A DNA stretch of 36,438 nt from a bacterium (GTDB lineage: Bacteria; UBP15; UBA6099; JAJRTR01). The position numbers were made by a program, and so were the translations under genes. The stretch spans positions 1 to 36,438 of the forward strand of contig JAJRTR010000105.1 in assembly GCA_024278215.1 (NCBI GenBank), read 5' to 3'. Of the stretch, positions 15,698 to 23,448 are shown one piece after another. Below the pieces are notes generated by a model. It was not told the DNA's origin. It worked only from the letters and a program-made list of their open reading frames with translations, and ran no database searches. How positions within the stretch are numbered: position 1 is the first letter of the stretch; each line of letters begins with the position of its first letter.

Positions 15698-17905
15698 TTG
15701 AAAACGAAGGAAAAGAAACAGGGCGCGGCAGTGGCAGGACACAGGGCGGCAGTATATAAAACCGTGGAAGAGTGTGTCGAGGAAACAATAAGGCGGGTGG
15801 GTAAGAACATCATGCTGGGAATGCCCATCGGTGCCGGTAAGCCCACGATTATCGCCAACGAATTCTACAGGCGTGCCAAAGAAGACCCCGGCTTGAATCT
15901 GAAGCTGATGAGCGGACTGACACTCGAGACGCCAAAGGCGAAGTCGGACCTCGAGAAGCGATTTATCGAACCGCTTGTGAAAAGGATTTTCGAAGATTAT
16001 CCTGATCCACAGTATGTGGCCGACATGCGCGCGAACAAACTGCCGCCGAATGTGGACCTTGTGGAATTTTTCCTCGTGCCCGGCGGCTATCTGAATGTAC
16101 CGAATATCCAGCAGAATTACATATCGTCGAATTATACGCACGTCGCCCGCGACGTGATGGACATGGGCCTGAACGTGGCGGCGAGCATGATCGCGAAAAA
16201 GACAATCGGCGGCGAACAGAAGTACAGTCTGGGCAGCAACGCCGACGCGCCGGCCGACATGATCACCAAACTGGCACAGATGCGCGAGCAGGGCAAGCCT
16301 ATCGCCGTGCTCGGGCAGGTCAACAGCAATATGCCTTTCATGTACGGCGCGGCGCTGAGCGGCCCGGAGGTATACGACGGAATAATCGACAGCCGCGACT
16401 ATTACCACAAGATGTTCGGCCCGCCACGCGAGCCGGTCAGCGATGTCGATTTCCTGATCGGACTCTATGCCGGCGCTCTTTTCAAAGATGGCGGCACGAT
16501 CCAGATAGGCATCGGCACCCTCGGCGATGCCATCGCTTACGCGCTGTCGATGCGCCACAACAACAATCAGGACTTCCGCGACTTGATGGCGCAGCTTGGC
16601 GCACACGGCAAGTTCGGCGAAGCAATAGACAGAATCGGCGGTTTCGGCACCTTCGACCGGGGGCTCTACGGCTGCACCGAGATGATCACCGACGCTTTTA
16701 TCCAACTCATTAACGCTGGTGTCATCAAAAGGAAAGTCTACGACGACTACTATCTGCAAAAACTGATAAATGAAGGAAAAATCACGGAAAAAGTCACAGG
16801 CGAAACACTCGACCTTCTGCTGGAGACTGGAGCGATCAACGAGCGGCTCACCCACAAGGATGTCGAATTCCTTACCAAGTTCGGAATACTCAAACCCGGA
16901 ATACTTTTTGATAAAGGAATGATCAGCCTCAATGGAACATCGGTGAAGGCGGATCTCCGCGTCGGTAAAAACCGCGACGCCATCGAAAAGAATCTCCTCG
17001 GCGACAGGTTGCAAAACGGGCTGCTGGCGCACGCCAGTTTCTTTATAGGCCCCAACAGTTTCTACCAGACCCTCAACGACATGAGCGAAGAAGAACGCCG
17101 GCGGATACAGATGCGCGAGATATCATTCTGCAACCAGATATACGGCCAGGAGGAAATGAAACGCGTGCAGCGCATCGAGGGCCGCTTCGCGAACACCGCC
17201 ATCATGGCTACTCTGATGGGTGCGGCGGTTTCCGACGGACTCGAAAACGGCCAGGTCATCAGCGGCGTGGGCGGGCAATACAACTTCGTCGCCATGGGGC
17301 ACGCGCTTGAAGACGGTCGATCGATCATCTTGCTTCGCAGCACCAAAGATGTCGGGGGCGAGCTCATGTCGAACATTGTCTGGAACTACGGACACACGAC
17401 GATCCCACGCCACCTGCGCGACATCTTTATTACAGAATACGGCATAGCTTCCGTTCGCGGCCGGACGGATAAAGATGTGATCAAGTCAATGATAAATATC
17501 GCGGATTCAAGATACCAGACCGCTCTCCTTAAAAAAGCGAAAGAAGCCGGCAAAATACCTGCGGATTACAAAATACCCGACGCCTTCAAAAACAATTATC
17601 CCGAACGAATCGCCGGAGACCTTTCCGTCTTCAAGGAAAAAGGATATTTCGATTCCTTCCCCTACGGCACGGACCTTACAGACGAAGAACTCGTACTCGG
17701 CAAGGCGCTTCGTGGCCTGAAGTCCGCGCTCTCAACAAAGAGATTCAAGCTGCCGTCCTTCGCGGGCGCGGCAAAGATATTCTCGCCGCCCGCGAGCGCA
17801 ATGCCCTATCTCGAACGCATGAAACTCGACAAACCCGCGTCGACATCGGAAAAGTTCATGCAGAAACTCGTTATCTACGCGCTCACAACCAGCGGCGCGG
17901 TGTGA
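15698..17905 (+). CDS. Acetyl-CoA hydrolase/transferase family protein (large form)
   Basis: A 735-residue member of the family I CoA-transferase superfamily related to acetyl-CoA hydrolase and 4-hydroxybutyrate CoA-transferase; it would move CoA between acyl groups (or hydrolyse it) in the cytosol. The N-terminal part has the GMPIGAGKPT loop and VLGQVNSNMPFMYG. IQIGIGTLGDAIAYAL is followed by an extra region, and the C-terminal hydrolase/transferase domain (about 480-640) shows SGVGGQYNF (~522) and TEYGIASVRGR (~578). It is longer than the common ~430-residue enzymes, with an insertion in the middle and a C-terminal tail. The start is TTG at 15698, preceded by AAAAGGG 10 bases upstream; the next Met lies 38 residues in and would cut conserved sequence. 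Substrate uncertain. Confidence 0.82.
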   Translation: MKTKEKKQGAAVAGHRAAVYKTVEECVEETIRRVGKNIMLGMPIGAGKPTIIANEFYRRAKEDPGLNLKLMSGLTLETPKAKSDLEKRFIEPLVKRIFEDYPDPQYVADMRANKLPPNVDLVEFFLVPGGYLNVPNIQQNYISSNYTHVARDVMDMGLNVAASMIAKKTIGGEQKYSLGSNADAPADMITKLAQMREQGKPIAVLGQVNSNMPFMYGAALSGPEVYDGIIDSRDYYHKMFGPPREPVSDVDFLIGLYAGALFKDGGTIQIGIGTLGDAIAYALSMRHNNNQDFRDLMAQLGAHGKFGEAIDRIGGFGTFDRGLYGCTEMITDAFIQLINAGVIKRKVYDDYYLQKLINEGKITEKVTGETLDLLLETGAINERLTHKDVEFLTKFGILKPGILFDKGMISLNGTSVKADLRVGKNRDAIEKNLLGDRLQNGLLAHASFFIGPNSFYQTLNDMSEEERRRIQMREISFCNQIYGQEEMKRVQRIEGRFANTAIMATLMGAAVSDGLENGQVISGVGGQYNFVAMGHALEDGRSIILLRSTKDVGGELMSNIVWNYGHTTIPRHLRDIFITEYGIASVRGRTDKDVIKSMINIADSRYQTALLKKAKEAGKIPADYKIPDAFKNNYPERIAGDLSVFKEKGYFDSFPYGTDLTDEELVLGKALRGLKSALSTKRFKLPSFAGAAKIFSPPASAMPYLERMKLDKPASTSEKFMQKLVIYALTTSGAV

Positions 17906-17994
17906 TCACTGATCAGCCACACCAATGAAAAAGGGGGCAATAGTAAGGCCCGGGTCCAAAGTCCTTTTTTATAATGTTTTCAGGTTGCCCTTAT

Positions 17995-18017
17995 CCCGCA
18001 TATTTCACCAATGCGGG
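17995..18017. repeat. LP repeat, perfect copy
   Basis: CCCGCAT and ATGCGGG with the loop ATTTCACCA, identical to the copy at 2812-2834. It lies 90 bases after the CoA-transferase stop and 20 bases before an R2 element. Confidence 0.65.
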
Positions 18018-18037
18018 CCAAATATCGCAAGAATACG

Positions 18038-18215
18038 GAGCCAATTGCAAAATTATGTTCGTAGCGAAGTCGAGCGAAATTATTCAGAGCAAGACGGAGG
18101 TGTAAAATCCTCGCAGGCGTACTTGTAGAGTACGTCGAGGACGATTTCGCGCCAACAACGCAGCTATGGACAATAGCAGCCGACTGCGGCAGAATCATAA
18201 TTTTGCAATTGGCTC
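18038..18215 (+). mobile_element. R2 element, complete copy 2 (MITE-like)
   Basis: Exactly 178 bp, same orientation as copy 1. Its ends GAGCCAATTGCAAAATTATG and the reverse complement are perfect for 20 bases. TACG flanks it on both sides (18034-18037 and 18216-18219), the expected 4-bp target duplication. Internal CTCGCAGGCGTACTTGTAGA and CAACAACGCAGCTATGGAC are shared with copy 1. Confidence 0.85.
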
Positions 18216-18412
18216 TACGAAATATGGCAATAAAAAAACGCGGCCTTCGCAATAGTTTCGGCATCTCACGACACAACATCTAACCCGGCATGGCCGGAAC
18301 CAAACAGGCCGCATTTTCGTGCCCAAACAAATGCGGTTCGAGCACGGCACACAGAGGTTCATCGTTCCCAAGGTCTACCCTGGAAACGCCTGTAACTGGA
18401 AGTTCCGGCTTT

Positions 18413-18470
18413 CACCGATCTCTTTTCAGCATTTCTTTACCATCCTGCGTAGCATTTCAGTCGTAAGATA
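18413..18470 (+). repeat. 58-base repeat upstream of Na/Pi gene
   Basis: The last 50 bases (18421-18470) match 22446-22495 at 46 positions, and weaker similarity extends about 8 bases further upstream (TTCACC). This copy ends about 210 bases before the Na/Pi start; the other ends about 185 bases before the LOG gene. No strong internal palindrome. Confidence 0.65.
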
Positions 18471-18508
18471 ATATATCGTGTCACAAGTAGAATGAGCCGC
18501 GCGCTTTC

Positions 18509-18530
18509 CGCCGTTTCCGCGAAAACGGCG
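18509..18530. repeat. Hairpin upstream of Na/Pi gene
   Basis: CGCCGTTT and AAACGGCG form a perfect 8-bp stem with a 6-base loop. No T-run follows directly on the plus strand. Confidence 0.4.
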
Positions 18531-18623
18531 AGGTGATACGTTATTGACTTTTCTTCAATATTCAGCGATTCGCCACTATCGACGGCAATTAATAATCTTG
18601 AGGGTATCCTGTTGAATCCGCAT

Positions 18624-18651
18624 TAGACAAATGATTGTTTTATGTTACAAT
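18624..18651 (+). promoter_or_regulatory. Predicted sigma70-type promoter of the Na/Pi gene
   Basis: TAGACA (one change from TTGACA) and TACAAT (one change from TATAAT) are separated by 16 bases. The start would be near 18658, giving a leader of about 25 bases before the ATG at 18683. Confidence 0.5.
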
Positions 18652-18682
18652 ACAGTGCTTGAAATAACTTAAGATTCGGTAC

Positions 18683-20359
18683 ATGAATATGACGCTTGAC
18701 TGGAAAGATGTGATTTTTAATCTGATCGGCGGACTGGGGATTTTCCTGTTTGGAATGAAAACCATGTCTTCCGGAATGCAGCAGCTTGCCGGCAACAGGA
18801 TCAAGAAATTTTTTGATATGCTGACAAACAACAGGTTGATGGGAGTGGGTGTCGGGCTCGTCGTAACGGCAATAATCCAATCGAGTTCGGCGACAACAGT
18901 GATGCTGGTCGGTTTCATCAACGCCGGGCTGATGGACCTTCAACAGGCGGTCGGCATTATCATGGGCGCCAATATCGGCACAACGATCACATCATGGATC
19001 ATCGCGATAAAGATAACGAAATTCGCGCTCCCGGTGCTTGGCGTCGGCTCGATAATGGCGATGTTTTCCAAGAACAGGAAAGTAAACAATTGGGGATACA
19101 TATTTCTTGGTTTCGGAATGCTCTTTTTCGGACTCAAGCTGATGGAAACCGCATTTCATCCCCTGCGTGAAAGTCAGGAATTCATAACATTCTTTGCGCA
19201 GTTCGGCGCCGACAGTACCCTGCAAATCATCAAGAGCGCATTCGCCGGCATGTTGCTGACCTGCATTATCCAGTCGAGCTCGGCGACAATAGGGATCACC
19301 ATCGCTCTTGCCAACCAGGGCCTTCTGACATACCCGGCAGCGGCCGCGCTGGTGCTCGGCGAAAACATCGGCACTACGATCACCATGAATCTCGCGGCAA
19401 TAGGTGCAAACGTCGCCGCGCGGCGTGCGGGCAGGGTTCACATGCTTTTTAATACTTTCGGCACGGTCGTCATGATCGCAATCTTCCCGTGGTTCGTTAA
19501 GTTTGTGGATTACATCGTACCGGGCGGGATGGACGCGGTCGGTGCGGACGGCACGAAAATATATATCGCGGCCCACATCGCCGCAGGCCATTCGCTGTTC
19601 AACATCACTAACACACTTCTCTTTTTCTTTCTCACCGGCTTCCTCGTGAAGATTGCCATCTGGATGGTGCCCGACGAGGGCGATAAGCCCGACAAACAAC
19701 TCGAATATATCGACTACAGTTTTATCTCGACGCCTTCGATCGCACTCGGGCAGGCCAAAAAAGAGATCATCAAAATGTCGCAGATGGACAGCAATATGCT
19801 GGACTGGAGCAGGACGCTGCTGCTCGAACAGCCTATTGATGAAAAGCTTAAAGAACGTCTCTTCAAATATGAGATTATTACAGATACATTGCAGACGGAA
19901 ATATCGAAATTCTGCGCAACTCTGCTGCAAAAGAAACCCGGCCCCGAGGACGCCGAGAGCGCGCGGCGCTACCTGCGAATTTCCGACGAGTACGAATCCA
20001 TCGGCGATATGTGCGAACAGCTTGCCAAATACGCGATAAGGCGTGAAGAACAGAACCTTGACTTCAGCGATGAAGCGCTCGAGGGGCTCGAAGAGGCCTA
20101 TCGTTCACTTCAGGAATATTTTCAGCTTTGCACATTGTGTTTTATTGATGAAAAGAATCGCACTTTTCATGAGGCCGACGCAAAGAATAATTCACTGCAG
20201 AAAATGATAAAGAAATTGCGCAGAGGACATCTGGAACGACTGAACAACAGGGAATGTGATGTCATGACGGGCCTTCTGCTGAGCGATATACTCGCCACTT
20301 TCCAGAGCATCAGGGGCCATGCACACAATATCGTCGAAACAGTCGCCGGTCTTAAGTAA
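18683..20359 (+). CDS. Na/Pi cotransporter family protein with PhoU-like tail
   Basis: A 558-residue inner-membrane transporter of the NptA/YjbB type. The membrane part (1-~340) consists of an inverted duplication, each half carrying the signature QSSSAT (66-71 and 197-202), thought to line the Na and phosphate site, followed by GANIGTT/GENIGTT segments. The C-terminal ~200 residues are helical and PhoU-like (ISDEYESIGDMCEQLAKYA), a cytosolic regulatory domain typical of the bacterial family. It would move phosphate with sodium; direction in the cell is not evident. No clear ribosome site precedes the ATG at 18683, but a good promoter does. No pho-box was recognised. Confidence 0.88.
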   Translation: MNMTLDWKDVIFNLIGGLGIFLFGMKTMSSGMQQLAGNRIKKFFDMLTNNRLMGVGVGLVVTAIIQSSSATTVMLVGFINAGLMDLQQAVGIIMGANIGTTITSWIIAIKITKFALPVLGVGSIMAMFSKNRKVNNWGYIFLGFGMLFFGLKLMETAFHPLRESQEFITFFAQFGADSTLQIIKSAFAGMLLTCIIQSSSATIGITIALANQGLLTYPAAAALVLGENIGTTITMNLAAIGANVAARRAGRVHMLFNTFGTVVMIAIFPWFVKFVDYIVPGGMDAVGADGTKIYIAAHIAAGHSLFNITNTLLFFFLTGFLVKIAIWMVPDEGDKPDKQLEYIDYSFISTPSIALGQAKKEIIKMSQMDSNMLDWSRTLLLEQPIDEKLKERLFKYEIITDTLQTEISKFCATLLQKKPGPEDAESARRYLRISDEYESIGDMCEQLAKYAIRREEQNLDFSDEALEGLEEAYRSLQEYFQLCTLCFIDEKNRTFHEADAKNNSLQKMIKKLRRGHLERLNNRECDVMTGLLLSDILATFQSIRGHAHNIVETVAGLK

Positions 20360-20422
20360 ACGATGTTGTCAGAGATGCGTCACCGACACGCGCCGCTCGA
20401 CCTGTGTTCGCCAAACAGTCGT

Positions 20423-20457
20423 CGCGATTTTCCGGGTTTCTTTGTGAGACATCCGGG
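20423..20457. repeat. R1 right end, solo copy abutting a stop codon
   Basis: CGCGATTTTCCGG followed by an imperfect CCGGGTTTC/GACATCCGGG palindrome matches the right end of R1 (compare 1480-1492 reversed and 24594-24618). It ends on the base next to the amidohydrolase stop codon, so it may form the 3' stem-loop of that mRNA. Confidence 0.55.
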
Positions 20458-21528
20458 CTATACGCCGGCTTTCGCTCTCTTCCTGAGCGGGGTGACTTCC
20501 AGCCCGAGCAGCCGCGCCGCGTTCGCATGAAGCACTTTCCAGCGGAGTTCAGGGTGGCCCTCGGTGGCAATCAGCGGTTTTGCAAACTGGTATATCAGCG
20601 GGTAGACCGGCCAGTCGCTACCCGCCACAATGCGGTCGTTATCGACTTCCGCGAAGAACTCCTCGAGCTGGTGCGGCGGTTGTCCGTCTATCTCGCAAAT
20701 ACAGTTCGGATATTTCTGCGCCAGCTTGATCAGTGTCCGGTATTCCATCATGCCGCCGTGTCCCATTATAAACGTCACATCACCAAAATCGTCGAGCGCT
20801 TTTTCGAACCTGTCGAGTTTCGACCTCGCTTCTTTCTTTCCCTTCACAGCATCAGGTTCCACAGGTGAAACACTCGTGTGCGAAAGCACAAGCAGATTGT
20901 GTTCACGGCAGAACTCGAATATCGGCTCCCACTTCTTATTGTCGAAAGCCACCATTTGCAGTTCCGGATGTGTCTTGATGCCCATCGCACCGCGCTTCAC
21001 ATACCGCTCCATCTTTCTCCGCCAGAACGGGTCCATCGGATGCACACTGACAAACGGGAGCAGGCGGTCGGTTTTTTCGTGGACATCGAGCACATGGTCG
21101 CTGTTGCTGCTGACAAAAGGGAAGTCGATAGCGAGGTTCACCGTGTGCGACACTCCCGCGAGGTCCATCTCACGCAACAGGTTGGCCGCCGAATGATGCT
21201 GCATCGCGCCGAACTTGTTGGTCAACACACTCTGCACATAATAGAAATGATTAAAAGAATCGTTCTCGTTCATGTTGTAGCCGCTGTAAACCGACAGGTC
21301 GACCGGCATTCCGAGAATCTGAAAAAGCGTGTTGCTGTGCGCTGTCCTTCTCCAGAAATCAATAGGAGCGGCGAAAAGGAAATTGTTCGCCAGGTGACCG
21401 TGGCAGTCGATTATCGAATATCCGAGATCGAGCGAAAGGCGCGGCGTGCCGTCTTCATCGACATCGAAATAAGGCAACTCACGCGCCATATGGATCACAC
21501 TCTTGAATTTCAGCTTTTGTTTCTTCAT
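20458..21528 (-). CDS. Amidohydrolase family protein (amidohydro-rel 2 type)
   Basis: A 356-residue TIM-barrel metal-dependent hydrolase or decarboxylase of the amidohydrolase-2 group. Visible metal and active-site motifs are DCHGHL (Asp41, His43, His45), GIKTHP, LSHTS, MGHGG and GSDWPV near the end, then HANAARLLGL, which is typical of this group. The substrate is not predictable; relatives act on aromatic acids, lactones or related small molecules. GGGGTGA lies about 7 bases before the ATG. It sits 62 bases downstream of the TetR gene on the same strand and probably shares its regulated promoter. Cytosolic, no signal peptide. Confidence 0.82.
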   Translation of the reverse strand: MKKQKLKFKSVIHMARELPYFDVDEDGTPRLSLDLGYSIIDCHGHLANNFLFAAPIDFWRRTAHSNTLFQILGMPVDLSVYSGYNMNENDSFNHFYYVQSVLTNKFGAMQHHSAANLLREMDLAGVSHTVNLAIDFPFVSSNSDHVLDVHEKTDRLLPFVSVHPMDPFWRRKMERYVKRGAMGIKTHPELQMVAFDNKKWEPIFEFCREHNLLVLSHTSVSPVEPDAVKGKKEARSKLDRFEKALDDFGDVTFIMGHGGMMEYRTLIKLAQKYPNCICEIDGQPPHQLEEFFAEVDNDRIVAGSDWPVYPLIYQFAKPLIATEGHPELRWKVLHANAARLLGLEVTPLRKRAKAGV

Positions 21529-21590
21529 TAGACTTCACCCCGTTTGTCTGGTTTTCGTTCTTGCGTTGTTACAGAGCAGCTCGCGGCACA

Positions 21591-22304
21591 TCATATCTTG
21601 CTTATAACCTTTTTTCTTTTTCTACCCGCTTTTGCTTTTTTCTTAACATTTTTAACCGGCATTTGTGAAATATGCGTATCCGATTTGTCGATACCCAGCA
21701 TCAGCACAGCAGCGCGTGTTATCTCCGACTTCGCCATAGCGACATTGCCTGGTACAGTCATTTTTCTGCCGGAGAAATACACCGAACCTTTCCTGTTTAC
21801 AAATGCGAAAACAACAATGGTATTCAGCATCGTAAGTATAGCCTCATAGTTCAGGTCCGGTCGTATGTTTCCCTTCCGCACCTGGATATTCAGATACTCG
21901 AGGCCCAGTTTTTCGAGAGGTTGGAATTGCGTTTTTGTCGTTTCGTAGTCGTCGAAGGTGTCCGCCTCACGATTTATCCACGAGACAATACGCAGAAGTT
22001 CCGGCTGCTCCAGCAGGGCATCCACCAGCGCATCGACAAATTCCGGAACTGCCTCGGCCGGCGGTTTCTTAAAATCCATCGACTCGGTGATTATGTGCTT
22101 AAGACTGTCGCTCGTGTACTCGCATACCGCCTGCCAGAGTTGTTCTTTGGAGCCGAAATGATAATTCACAGCGCAGACATTCATCTTCGCGCCGGCGCAG
22201 ATGTCCCTTACGGATGTTCCATGATAGCCATGCTTCGCGCAACATTTTAATGCCGCAAGAAGTATCTTTTGCCTGCTCTCGCTGGTCTTGAATCTCTTTC
22301 TCAT
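21591..22304 (-). CDS. TetR/AcrR-family repressor
   Basis: A 237-residue regulator with the N-terminal HTH of TetR proteins (residues ~9-55: ILLAALKCCAKHGYHGTSVR then VNYHFGSKEQLW) and a helical ligand domain. The last ~25 residues are strongly basic (VKKKAKAGRKRKKVISKI), longer than usual and of unknown purpose. A perfect 9-bp inverted repeat overlaps its own promoter just upstream, pointing to self-repression. The amidohydrolase follows 62 bases downstream and is the likely co-regulated gene; the effector may be its substrate, which is inference. Confidence 0.88.
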   Translation of the reverse strand: MRKRFKTSESRQKILLAALKCCAKHGYHGTSVRDICAGAKMNVCAVNYHFGSKEQLWQAVCEYTSDSLKHIITESMDFKKPPAEAVPEFVDALVDALLEQPELLRIVSWINREADTFDDYETTKTQFQPLEKLGLEYLNIQVRKGNIRPDLNYEAILTMLNTIVVFAFVNRKGSVYFSGRKMTVPGNVAMAKSEITRAAVLMLGIDKSDTHISQMPVKNVKKKAKAGRKRKKVISKI

Positions 22305-22320
22305 AAATTAGGCGCCCAAT

Positions 22321-22366
22321 ATTCAAACATGTAATTAAAACGTATATTTAAAACAACTGTTTGAAT
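22321..22366 (-). promoter_or_regulatory. Putative TetR operator
   Basis: ATTCAAACA (22321-22329) and TGTTTGAAT (22358-22366) are perfect reverse complements separated by 28 bases. The right arm overlaps the first two bases of the -10 box and covers the expected start site, so binding would block transcription. The spacing is longer than for a simple TetR dimer site; two dimers or DNA looping are possible. Confidence 0.55.
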
Positions 22367-22394
22367 TATAACATTATCAATATTCTTTTGTCAA
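22365..22394 (-). promoter_or_regulatory. Consensus sigma70-type promoter of the TetR-amidohydrolase unit
   Basis: On the minus strand TTGACA (22394-22389) and TATAAT (22370-22365) both match the consensus at every base, with an 18-base spacer. Transcription would start near 22358, about 54 bases before the TetR ATG. Confidence 0.75.
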
Positions 22395-22436
22395 CGGATA
22401 ATTGTGAAGTGGTCGCACAGACTGCATGCTCCGCGT

Positions 22437-22495
22437 TCACCAATATCTTTTCAGCATTTCTTTACCATCCCGAGTAGCGTTTCAGTCGTATGATA
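22437..22495 (+). repeat. 58-base repeat upstream of LOG gene
   Basis: Second copy of the repeat at 18413-18470: 46 of the last 50 bases are identical, including TTTTCAGCATTTCTTTACCA. It is followed after 7 bases by an R2 half element, whereas the other copy is preceded by a full R2. Confidence 0.65.
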
Positions 22496-22502
22496 CTATT
22501 GC

Positions 22503-22578
22503 GCCAATTGCAAAAATATGTTCGTAGCAAGGTCGAGCGAAATTGTTCGGAGCAAGGCGGAAAAGTAAAATCTACGTA
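22503..22578 (+). repeat. R2 element, half copy
   Basis: Begins CGCCAATTGCAAAA (first bases diverged from GAGCC) and follows the left arm of R2 through GTCGAGCGAAATTGTTC to AAAGTAAAATC, then stops near the element's midpoint. The opposite arm is absent, as in the 9175 half copy, which keeps the other arm. Confidence 0.65.
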
Positions 22579-22680
22579 TAGCAGGTTCCAGAAGATATTG
22601 TAATAAAATCGTAATATGTTTAAAAACAGTCGCCGGATGATTACAATAACAGAATTGACTCAAACTTTCCGGAGGAAGCA

Positions 22681-23340
22681 ATGGTATACAGAGAGATGAT
22701 GCAGGAAGACACATGGCGGATATTCAAGATCATGGCAGAGTTCGTTGAAGGATTCGATCAGCTGTCAAAACACGGACCTCTTGTCACGATATTCGGGTCG
22801 GCGAGAACAAAGAAAAGCGATCCAATGTACAAGCTGGCGCAGAAGACGGCAAAGTTGTTCGCCGGGAACGGGTTCGGCATCGTGACAGGCGCGGGGGGCG
22901 GTATCATGGAAGCGGCCAACAGGGGAGCAGTCGACGCGGGCGGCGCTTCGGTCGGCCTCAACATCGACCTGCCTCATGAACAATCATCGAACGAATATGT
23001 TCAGCACCTGATTAATTTCCACTACTTCTTTGTGCGTAAAGTCATGTTTGTGAAATATGCGCATGGTACAATAATCATGCCCGGCGGTTTCGGCACGATG
23101 GACGAGTTGTGCGAAGTCCTGACGCTTGTGCAAACCCACAAGACACACCGTTTCCCCATTGTTCTTATGGGCGAAGAGCACTGGAGCGGTTATATCGCAT
23201 GGGTGAAAAACAAGTTGCTCGGAAGCGGATACATCAGCGAGAGCGATATAAACCTGTTTCACGTGACGGACGACCCGAAGGAAGCCCTGCGGATTGTGAA
23301 AGACAATCCGGTCGATATCAACAGCATGAAATTGCAGTGA
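22681..23340 (+). CDS. LOG-family protein (TIGR00730-type nucleoside 5'-monophosphate phosphoribohydrolase)
   Basis: A 219-residue Rossmann-fold protein of the LOG/lysine-decarboxylase-like family. The signature PGGFGTMDE (residues ~134-142) and the earlier VTGAGGGIMEAANRGA loop form the nucleotide site. Characterised members release the base from cytokinin riboside monophosphates or other nucleoside monophosphates; in most bacteria the physiological role is not settled, and it is not a lysine decarboxylase despite older labels. An excellent ribosome site, GGAGG six bases before the ATG, fixes the start. It lies about 100 bases upstream of the queD gene in the same direction. Confidence 0.88.
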   Translation: MVYREMMQEDTWRIFKIMAEFVEGFDQLSKHGPLVTIFGSARTKKSDPMYKLAQKTAKLFAGNGFGIVTGAGGGIMEAANRGAVDAGGASVGLNIDLPHEQSSNEYVQHLINFHYFFVRKVMFVKYAHGTIIMPGGFGTMDELCEVLTLVQTHKTHRFPIVLMGEEHWSGYIAWVKNKLLGSGYISESDINLFHVTDDPKEALRIVKDNPVDINSMKLQ

Positions 23341-23448
23341 GCCCCGCCGGATGTCCTGTGGAACTGATGTCATAAGGAAGTTGTTTCAATAGCGAGAACA
23401 GCAAGTACGTGTCCGCATGTATTTGATAAACGAAAAACGGTGATACAA

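Larger units (their letters stand above)
17906..18682. other. Gene-free spacer with LP, R2 and a 58-base repeat
   Basis: These 777 bases hold an LP palindrome (17995-18017), a full R2 element (18038-18215), a repeat shared with the region near 22437, a hairpin at 18509-18530 and a good promoter for the Na/Pi gene. The phrase GGTTCGAGCACGGCACACA near 18336 recurs in near-identical form near 24331; the purpose is unknown. No gene seen. Confidence 0.65.
22395..22680. other. Spacer between TetR promoter and LOG gene
   Basis: Together with the promoter/operator this is a 376-base non-coding stretch. It carries the second 58-base repeat (22437-22495), an R2 half copy (22503-22578) and the phrase GCATGCTCCGCGTTCAC (22424-22440). 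The 100 bases before the LOG gene are AT-rich and probably hold its promoter, but no clear boxes were found. Confidence 0.5.

Noticed and set aside
15626-17032. Long minus-strand open frame (468 codons) opposite the CoA-transferase gene
   Set aside because: Shadow of the real gene; His/Val/Arg-rich translation without domains.
18330-18356. GGTTCGAGCACGG resembling a tRNA T-arm, also near 24331
   Set aside because: No acceptor stem, anticodon arm or matching 5' half can be folded around it; treated as a small dispersed repeat.
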